Shown here: positions 1 to 7,100 of the stretch, one piece after another | Layout: each line of letters starts with the position of its first letter | Position numbering within the stretch: position 1 is the first letter of the stretch | NCBI GenBank assembly: GCA_026996955.1 | Contig: JALWJV010000345.1 | Coordinates: 1 to 10,455 of the forward strand | Length of the DNA stretch: 10,455 nt | DNA from: Deltaproteobacteria bacterium | GTDB taxonomy: Bacteria > Desulfobacterota > Dissulfuribacteria > Dissulfuribacterales > QOAL01 | Reading direction: 5' to 3' | Position numbers and translations under genes: made by a program | Notes under the pieces: model-generated | Database searches by the model: none | What the model was told of the DNA's origin: nothing | What the model saw: the letters and a program-made list of their open reading frames with translations, nothing else

Positions 1-1
1 C

Positions 2-2836
2 GGGACAAAGAATGGCAAGACGTATTCCTTCCGCGTAGGGGTAATAACCAATGACAGTGCCCAAGCCATGCCACTGGAGCTCAAGTTTAATTATCTTGAA
101 AATTTTATAGGCCAGTTCTGGTACAGTATTGATGACGGGGCAAGCTGGATTGAGGTTCCAAAAGGGGCGCCATCTGCCACAGTGCCTGATGTTGCCCCAG
201 GCGCTTCAGTGCAGGTTCGTGCAGTAATCAACTACTATCGCTATCTCTCCACGTCCCCTTGGGGAGAGGCAGATCACAGTATTGGAGATGACTACTACTT
301 TGCCTTTGCCCCGGGTGGCAGGTACTACGAACCCGGTACCACCAATGTTGATAAAACAGGTTTTGTCATTGTGGTAGCCTCTTCAGAGCCTACAGACGAT
401 CTGGACAACGATGGCCAGACAGTGAGCCAGGGCGACTGCAATGACAATGATCCCTCCATCTATACAGGAGCACCTGAAATATGCGGAGATGGTATTGATC
501 AGGATTGTGACGGTGCGGACCTGGCCTGTCCGGTACAGACCGTGACTTCGGCAGGAGGGCTTACATGGATGACCAAAAATCTTGGTGCCTTCCGTGCTGC
601 TTCAAGCATGACAGACGAGTGGGCCTTTGGTGATTATTATCAGTGGGGCAGGGGTGCTGACGGGCATGAGAAGAAAGACAGCAACGTAACCTCTATACTC
701 AGCAGTGATGATAATCCTGGGCACGGTGATTTTATCACCACTGATACAGCTCCATTTGACTGGAGAACTCCCCAGAATGATAACCTGTGGCAGGGTGAGG
801 GAGGTGTAAACAATCCATGTCCTCCGGGATTCAGGCTTCCCACCGCTACGGAATTCAGCATTGAAAGGGCCTCGTGGTCTTCCAGTAATCCCGATGCCTA
901 TCCCTTTGAGCTTGCCTTTGCCTCGCCGCTTAAACTTGTAGGAGCTGGTGCTCGCTTTACCAACGGAAGTTTACATCCCGGAAACCATTGGGGGAATTAC
1001 TGGACCAGCACGGTGGATGGGACAGAGGCGCGTATTTTTGAGTTTGACGCGGCATGGGCAGGCATTCGTTCTGAGTACCGTTCCCAGGGAAGCAGTGTAC
1101 GCTGTATCCAGGATTATTCTGATCAGGACATGGATGGTGATGGTCAGAGCGCAAATGATGGAGACTGTAATGACCTGGATGCCTCTATATATGCAGGTGC
1201 ACCCGAGGTGTGTGAAGACGGTATTGACCAGGACTGTGATGGTGCAGATGCCGTGTGTCCTGACGCAGATGGAGATGGACAGACTGTGGCCCAGGGTGAC
1301 TGCAATGATGAAGACAGCACCATTTACAGGGGTGCGCCTGAGATATGCGGGGACAGCATAGACCAGGACTGCGACGGGTGGGACAGACCCTGCGGACTGC
1401 CGGAAGGTGCGGTTCTATCAGCAGGCCAGATATGGCTTGACCGCAATCTCGGGGCATCTCGCGTGGCTCTCAGCGCAAATGATACAGAGGCATACGGCGA
1501 CCTTTACCAGTGGGGCAGGCTTGCTGATGGACATGAGAAGCGCACCAGTTCAATTATCAATGACCGTAGCAGGAATGACGTGCCCGGACATGGTGATTTT
1601 ATAGCCACCAGTATTTCTCCATTCGACTGGAGATATGCCAGGAATAATGATTTGTGGCAGGGTGTGGACGGCATCAACAATCCATGCCCGTCCGGTTACA
1701 GGCTGCCCACGGCTACGGAGCTTGAGATAGAGAGGCTTTCCTGGGAGACAAGGAATGCAGCTGGTGCCTTCAACTCTCCTGCCAGATTTGTAAAGGCAGG
1801 TTACCGCGATCCGCGTACCGGGGAAATAATGTACACAGGAAGCGTTATGCAGTACTGGTCAAGCACTGTTGCCGGTACCTACGCAGAGTATCTCTACGCC
1901 AGTGAGAATAACTCCGGGATCTACGATTACGGAAGGGCCGAGGGCAACAGCGTCCGCTGTATCATGGACAGTAATCCTGAACTGGATATTGACCAGGATG
2001 GTCAGACCGTAAATGATGGTGACTGTGATGACCTTGATGTCACGGTTTATGCAGGTGCGCCTGAGGTGTGTGAAGACGGAATAGACCAGGACTGCGACGG
2101 ACTTGATGCCCCGTGCACAGATAATGATGGAGATGGACAGGCTGTGAGCCAGGGTGACTGTAATGACTCTGACAATTCCATTTATACCGGGGCCCCGGAG
2201 ATATGTGGAGACGGGATCGACCAGGACTGTGATGGTGAGGATGAACCCTGCCCAGTAACCGTTACATCTGCAGGCCAGGTCTGGATGGATCGCAATCTTG
2301 GTGCATCACGGCAAGCCACAAGTTATGATGATCCCCAGGCCTTTGGTGATCTGTACCAGTGGGGCCGCCTGAAGGACGGTCATGAGAAGCGGACAAGCGA
2401 AACCACTTCAACCCGGAGTAATCTGGACGTGCCAGGGCACGGTGATTTCATAACCGTTGCCTACCCGTATTCCGATTGGCGGGAGCCGGAGAATGACAGC
2501 CTGTGGCAGGGTGAATCCGGTATAAACAATCCTTGTCCATCAGGTTTCAGGCTGCCTACAGCAACCGAGCTTCAAGTGGAAAGGGCATCCTGGCATCCGC
2601 AAAATTCAGCAGGCGCCTATGCCTCTCCTGCCAAGTTCGTTGTTGGTGGTTACAGGGATGCTGAAACAGGTGATGTAGAGGTGGCAGGCAGGGAAGGGTA
2701 TTACTGGTCGAGCACCGTTACCGATCGTCGTTTTGGTAAAAGGGCTGATTATCTGGTGATAAGGCCTGGCAACACCGAAATGTCTTATGTGAATAACCAG
2801 GCTACAGGCCAGAGTGTGCGTTGCATTCAGGATTAA
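2..2836 (+). CDS. Large exported protein with five MopE-type metal-binding motifs and three FISUMP domains (5' partial)
   Basis: The reading frame is open from the left edge (first full codon at base 2) to TAA at 2834-2836. The ATG at 68 is therefore probably internal, and 944 residues of a longer protein are visible. Residues 1-130 are beta-rich, with a 'YSIDDGASW' stretch like Ig/FN3-type surface domains. MopE-like motifs follow at about 132-176, 374-419, 421-464, 662-705 and 707-750. Each has DxDxDGQ, then GDCxDxD, GAPExC and IDQDCDG, giving paired cysteines and Ca-loop-like aspartates. Three FISUMP domains (TIGR02145/PF09603 type) lie at about 179-371, 469-656 and 753-944. Each shows W(M/L)(D/T)(R/K)NLGA, YQWGR, DGHEK, NNPCP, RLPTATE, YW(T/S)ST and a terminal SVRCI. 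The protein ends right after the third domain, with no visible anchor or sorting tail. Known: MopE motifs bind metal (copper in Methylococcus MopE), and FISUMP domains occur in secreted proteins of unknown function. Inferred: an extracellular or surface protein with a structural, adhesive or metal-binding role. Confidence 0.93.
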   Translation, partial: GTKNGKTYSFRVGVITNDSAQAMPLELKFNYLENFIGQFWYSIDDGASWIEVPKGAPSATVPDVAPGASVQVRAVINYYRYLSTSPWGEADHSIGDDYYFAFAPGGRYYEPGTTNVDKTGFVIVVASSEPTDDLDNDGQTVSQGDCNDNDPSIYTGAPEICGDGIDQDCDGADLACPVQTVTSAGGLTWMTKNLGAFRAASSMTDEWAFGDYYQWGRGADGHEKKDSNVTSILSSDDNPGHGDFITTDTAPFDWRTPQNDNLWQGEGGVNNPCPPGFRLPTATEFSIERASWSSSNPDAYPFELAFASPLKLVGAGARFTNGSLHPGNHWGNYWTSTVDGTEARIFEFDAAWAGIRSEYRSQGSSVRCIQDYSDQDMDGDGQSANDGDCNDLDASIYAGAPEVCEDGIDQDCDGADAVCPDADGDGQTVAQGDCNDEDSTIYRGAPEICGDSIDQDCDGWDRPCGLPEGAVLSAGQIWLDRNLGASRVALSANDTEAYGDLYQWGRLADGHEKRTSSIINDRSRNDVPGHGDFIATSISPFDWRYARNNDLWQGVDGINNPCPSGYRLPTATELEIERLSWETRNAAGAFNSPARFVKAGYRDPRTGEIMYTGSVMQYWSSTVAGTYAEYLYASENNSGIYDYGRAEGNSVRCIMDSNPELDIDQDGQTVNDGDCDDLDVTVYAGAPEVCEDGIDQDCDGLDAPCTDNDGDGQAVSQGDCNDSDNSIYTGAPEICGDGIDQDCDGEDEPCPVTVTSAGQVWMDRNLGASRQATSYDDPQAFGDLYQWGRLKDGHEKRTSETTSTRSNLDVPGHGDFITVAYPYSDWREPENDSLWQGESGINNPCPSGFRLPTATELQVERASWHPQNSAGAYASPAKFVVGGYRDAETGDVEVAGREGYYWSSTVTDRRFGKRADYLVIRPGNTEMSYVNNQATGQSVRCIQD
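398..1114 (+). repeat. Internal repeat unit A: one MopE motif plus FISUMP domain 1
   Basis: This is the first and shortest copy of the coding repeat. One MopE motif (about 395-529) is followed by a FISUMP domain (about 536-1114). Its MopE motif aligns with the second motif of the later units: it begins 864 bases (288 codons) before the motif at 1262, and both share 'QGDCND' and 'GAPEICGD'. FISUMP 1 differs most from the others ('MTKNLGAF' instead of 'DRNLGAS'), and this unit lacks the leading 'NDGDC' motif. It may be the older copy, or the other units may have gained a motif. Confidence 0.85.
1127..1969 (+). repeat. Internal repeat unit B: two MopE motifs plus FISUMP domain 2
   Basis: Two MopE motifs (about 1121-1258 and 1262-1393) are followed by FISUMP domain 2 (about 1406-1969). 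The first motif carries 'NDGDC' and 'GAPEVCED'; the second carries 'QGDC' and 'GAPEICGD'. Corresponding MopE codons recur exactly 858 bases (286 codons) later in unit C, which indicates duplication of the whole motif-motif-domain block. Confidence 0.88.
1985..2833 (+). repeat. Internal repeat unit C: two MopE motifs plus FISUMP domain 3
   Basis: Two MopE motifs (about 1985-2116 and 2120-2251) and FISUMP domain 3 (about 2258-2833) repeat unit B in the same order. The first motif is again the 'NDGDC/GAPEVCED' type and the second the 'QGDC/GAPEICGD' type. The MopE pair keeps the 858-base period; the FISUMP tryptophan codons are 849 bases apart (1433 and 2282), so small indels have accumulated between domains. 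The unit runs to the last sense codon. Confidence 0.88.
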
Positions 2837-2866
2837 GGCACACCTGGAGAATGTAAGCCTTTCTTA

Positions 2867-2898
2867 CCGCCGCACCAATTCAGGTGCGGCGGTTTTTT
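2867..2898 (+). terminator. Rho-independent terminator after the MopE/FISUMP gene
   Basis: A perfect 10-bp GC-rich stem (CCGCCGCACC at 2867-2876 pairing with GGTGCGGCGG at 2883-2892) closes a 6-base loop and is followed directly by six T residues (2893-2898). It begins 31 bases after the stop codon. This is a textbook intrinsic terminator and separates the first gene from the next. Confidence 0.95.
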
Positions 2899-2955
2899 AT
2901 TGTTGTGTATGCTTTGGTGCTGCTTTGAATAATAATTTGTATAAATAATAACGAT

Positions 2956-4092
2956 ATGAAAACATGCCTTAATGTTGTCAAACTGCTGGTCTTGTTTTGG
3001 GCAGCCGGTGTGCAGATTGCCATGGCATCGTTTGTCCTAAAGTCTGACCTGGAATCTAATGAAGATGTCCATATAACAGTAAAGATCTATGACGGCTTGA
3101 AAGAGGATGTTCTTTTCACCGGGCCTTTGGACTCAGGCACCAGGAAGGTCATCACCACCGGTTACCAGGGGCTTGCCCTGCTCAGTCTTGAAAAGGGCAG
3201 GGTATTTCCGGTGATTATTGGTGCAGGGACCTTTGTTGTTCATATAAATGGCAGGCAAGCCCTGCCCTCTTTTACCAACAGTCCTGAAAATGAATTTTTT
3301 TATAAATTGCTCACGGGTTCAAAGCCTGGCCCTGAAAGATATGAATTTGCGCTGTTGATGATACAGGCAAAGAAAATGCTTGAACAGAGCCAGTCAATCC
3401 GGACTGTTCAAGAGCTGAAGGTAATGAAGGAGAAGTATCATGTCTTTGTAAAGGACCATTATTCCCAACTGAGGCACAGTGATATGGTACGGCGGCTGAT
3501 TGCCCAGTACTTTATGATGCATGAATATGTTGATTATCATGTCAGGGGCGAACCGGCCACGGCTATCAAGGCCAGGTATAAAAAGGCAGTACTGGAAGGT
3601 GTGGGTCAGTGGTTACATGTCCTGAAACCATTCATACCGGCCCATGAAATATTGAACTACTGCGTGTCACTTTATTACCGGCGGAGCATGGTGAGCCTTG
3701 CCCACCTGCTAGTGAAAAAATTTAACCAGTACGCCTACTGTCCGGGCAAACCGGAAAAAAAAGTGATTCTCCCAAAGGACCTTGCAGTTGTTGATTCTTC
3801 AGGAAGAAACAGGGGGGTGCTTGGTGATTTTGTGGGCAAGGCCGTTGTTTCACTGGTTTCAGATCAGTGTCCAGTCTCAAAGGTGGAAACAGTATTCAAG
3901 GCCCGGCAGTTGGCATCAGGCAAGGAGGATGGGAAGATAATAGTTGTTCCGGTTGGGGAGCTTACACAGGGTGTGCTTTCAATGCAGAGAATGCTTGTAA
4001 AAGACAACATACTCTTTGTGAAAGACCCTCGATGTTCCGGCATAGAGGATGTCCGTTTGCCCTTTTTTCCCGAAGGGGCGGTCCAGAAATAA
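2956..4092 (+). CDS. Exported hypothetical protein with a degenerate thioredoxin/TlpA-like C-terminal domain
   Basis: I do not recognise a named family for this 378-residue protein. Residues 1-24 form a signal peptide: K2 and K9, a hydrophobic stretch LLVLFWAAGV, and a signal peptidase I site after A22-M23-A24. Residues 25-112 are beta-rich and end in 'NSPEN' (108-112), which recalls the DUF4369-type N-terminal domain found ahead of TlpA-like proteins. Residues about 116-250 look helical. From about 276 the pattern is thioredoxin-like: VVDSSG (278-283), LGDFVGK (289-295), VVSLVS, then C305-P-V-S308 where redox-active members have CxxC. No clear cis-proline segment follows, so the fold may be incomplete or the protein may lack disulfide activity. 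The ATG at 2956 is the only start that keeps the signal peptide; an in-frame stop lies at 2926. No Shine-Dalgarno sequence is seen, and TATAAAT at 2940-2946 is close enough to suggest a very short leader. Likely periplasmic or surface-located; function unknown. Confidence 0.85.
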   Translation: MKTCLNVVKLLVLFWAAGVQIAMASFVLKSDLESNEDVHITVKIYDGLKEDVLFTGPLDSGTRKVITTGYQGLALLSLEKGRVFPVIIGAGTFVVHINGRQALPSFTNSPENEFFYKLLTGSKPGPERYEFALLMIQAKKMLEQSQSIRTVQELKVMKEKYHVFVKDHYSQLRHSDMVRRLIAQYFMMHEYVDYHVRGEPATAIKARYKKAVLEGVGQWLHVLKPFIPAHEILNYCVSLYYRRSMVSLAHLLVKKFNQYAYCPGKPEKKVILPKDLAVVDSSGRNRGVLGDFVGKAVVSLVSDQCPVSKVETVFKARQLASGKEDGKIIVVPVGELTQGVLSMQRMLVKDNILFVKDPRCSGIEDVRLPFFPEGAVQK

Positions 4093-4104
4093 AGAGGCTG
4101 GTAT

Positions 4105-4128
4105 GGAGCAGGGTGCGCACCCTGCTCC
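4105..4128. terminator. Perfect 24-bp palindrome between convergent genes, probable terminator hairpin
   Basis: GGAGCAGGGTGC (4105-4116) is followed immediately by its exact reverse complement (4117-4128). As RNA it can form a 10-bp stem with a GCGC loop on either strand. It starts 12 bases after the stop of the + gene and lies about 35 bases beyond the stop of the cytochrome on the - strand. A placement serving both genes is plausible. The T-rich tract is weak: TTT directly after on the + strand with a longer T run only at 4145-4149, and none directly after on the - strand. Its efficiency as an intrinsic terminator is uncertain. Confidence 0.65.
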
Positions 4129-4162
4129 TTTAAGCTTTGAGTTATTTTTATCCGATTTTATG

Positions 4163-7100
4163 CTATTGAGGCAGTGGCATGGCCCATACAGCCGCATACC
4201 TTCCGGGCCCGCCATGAGCGCCATAAACCTTGATCTTGACATAACCGGGGAATGCCCCGACTATCCTTGCCGCAGCGTTTGGGCCCGCGTCAATCCGGTA
4301 CCAGGGAGAGTCCGCATCATCCTGTTTTACAAGAATAGGCCATGGATACTGGTAACCGGCAGGTTTTTCCACAATCGGCATGGACAGAAACAGTGAATCC
4401 GAGCTGTTAAACCTTTTCAGTCCAACGCGCACAACAAATGCATCGCCTCCATATATGGCCGGGCCGGCATTAAATTCGACCTTCTGCAGGCTCTGAACAA
4501 TACCGAGTTCGGTTATATCATGTTCCAGCTTGATATGTTGGGGTATCTGCATGTAGAGCAGCATGTCGTCAGGGCCGTTTACAAGCTGGTTCACGTATGT
4601 TTCATCCTTTTCTGCCTGGGTGAGGAATACCTGGTTTACAGAGGGCAGCGCGCTGCCGGCCACCTGGTCTTCACCACTTAGATAGAAGCGTTTCCGGGCA
4701 TGGTGCATTGAGAGCTCAAGTATGTCACTGGCCTTTGCACCAAGCACTGTGAGGCCGTTTGCAGGTTCCTGGCCCGCGGCTGTATTACCAAGGGGCTCGA
4801 TATATGCGATTTCGCTGTCAACAATGAAGAACGCCCCCTGTCCATCCGTGCCGTTATTGTCCGTAGGTTCCATCTCGCCGGTTTCAGGGTTGTAAACAAG
4901 CGAACGGTTGGCCTCCTGGAACCAGGGAAGCTGCCACGGCAGGAAGGTGATTAAACGGTCCGTGGTGCGATGTGCTCCAGGTTGGAGGCCGGGCGCTTCT
5001 TCCCCGCTTGAATCGTCGATATTGTTATGGCAGTCATTACATGAAATGGCGCCAAGAGAGTACTGCCTTGGTTGCACACCGTGAGAGTCCGAGAAGTAAC
5101 GGGCAGTCAGGAAAAGCATGGGTTGGGGATTCACAACCCCTTCTGCCATGAGCACGGTTTTGAGGGCTGCCTGAACAGCGCGTACATCTTCCACGTACCA
5201 GATATCCGGGTACATGTCCCCTGTATGGTCATAGATGATATAACCACTGTCCTTGAGTATTATCCTGCCTACAAGCGGATCGTCCGCGTGGGCTGGATCA
5301 TTGGGCCCAATCCCCGCAAGGTATGAAAGGTCAGCCCCAAGCCGGGTAGGGGCCTTGTACTGTTTTACAATGGCATTAAGCTCCCGTACATAGAGCATGC
5401 GGGCGCCGTTATAGGCAAGGTCGCTCATGTCACTGCCTTCCTGTGGGTTGGCGTCAACCCAGGTCAGGACCATAACGGGATTCCCGGTAACAATCTGGGG
5501 ATAGCCGTTCCTGCCGTTTGACCAGTACAGCGTGGGTAATACCTGGTTGTCCCACCGGGGATCATATGACAGCGGAATACCCGCGTCGATTTTCGTATCC
5601 AGGTCCATATGGTACAGGTACTTCCAGAAGTCAAACCGCGGATTGGTTGGCATGCCGTTTACAAGCTGTCCCGGCTCTCCACTTCGGGTCATCTGGAAAT
5701 ATTCCACCATTTCTGAAACGTAGTCCATGGCTGCCACACCATTTTCAGGGTCTGCAGCAATATGCAGGGAAACCATGTTCCGGTGCGAAATTCCGTATGC
5801 GGATGATGTGCCATAAACCGGGCTAAGTGCATATTGTGGGGGATATGCCGTGATTTTCAGGTCAGGCACCTGGGCCTGATCCCTGTAATCAAGCACATTG
5901 TACCCCATGCGGTTATCCAGGTTGGCATAATAACCAAGGGAGTTGTCAAATGCCCTGAAGCGCCAGGTCTTCTTGAAGGGTATGTGACAGGTCTGGCAGG
6001 CGATATTCTCAATATGCCTTGCAGTGGTCTCTCCAAATCTTGTCTTATGGGCAGCGGTTGGGTCTGTGCCCACATCAAGAGTGGTTAAATGACACCGCTC
6101 ACAGGTTTTGGGCCTGTAGTTGTTGTCAAGGTCATTACGCCCCGTGTGTGCTGTATCAGTACCTTTGAGAAAATTGTGCATCTTCTCAAGGTCCTTTGTG
6201 GGGTGAAAATCCTGCTGCATAAGGTGGCAGGAGCCGCAGCCCATTTTGGCCGGGCTGGCATCATCCCTTGACATGTGAACATCATAGCCGGCGGCATCAA
6301 TATCATCGGTATTGTTAATGAATGCACCGCTCTTCGCCCAGTCCGCCGGCATACCGAGGTTGTACATGCGGGCATGTTCCACACCGGCTGCATTGTCATG
6401 TGTCATTACATGGCACTGACCGCATACCCTTATCCACTTGGGCGATTTGGCATCACTACCGCCGCCGAACATGTGTCTGTGGACAGACTGGTACGTAACC
6501 TCGTCAACTTCCCAGTATGTCTTTACATTCCATGTGTCTGTGTTCTCATCCTTTACCAGCTGCACGTAGCAGATGGGAGTTCCGTCCTGGTCAAAGTCAA
6601 GGCCCATCAGTTCGGCAGATGCCATGGCATCAAAGTGGCTTGGGAGAAAGTCATGTAATGTGCCTGTAATTGCATCCGGAGGGATAATCCCTTTGTAAAG
6701 GTCATCTAAAACCGCATCAGTCATAACCTGGCCGGTCTGCTGATCAATGTAGGTGTCATCACCCTGCATTGACAGGGCCATACCGTACATGGCGGCATTC
6801 CAGGCAATGCCCGTGCGGCCGATATACTCCATGCCCTCGCCTTCAACCAGTGGCGAGCGCACGTAGTCACGCACTGCGGAATAACTGCTGTCCATATTTG
6901 TATAAAAATTTCCAGGCTCATACGCCCGGAGTGCAGAGGGAATGGGCAGCAGCTCCTCGTTAGTGCCCTGACGGTTTTTAATATTGTATGCATATATGAA
7001 ATCATTGAAGAACATTGCCATCAAGTTATCCAGGGTGGCATCGGGTGGCATCAATTCATTGTCCTTCATGTACTGCAGTAACTCGGCAAACAGGTTGTTT

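Noticed and set aside
68..70. ATG at 68 as the start of the MopE/FISUMP gene
   Set aside because: The same frame is open without a stop back to base 2, and the upstream residues (TYSFRVGVIT) read as beta-rich domain sequence. There is no signal peptide after 68, so the true start is outside the window.
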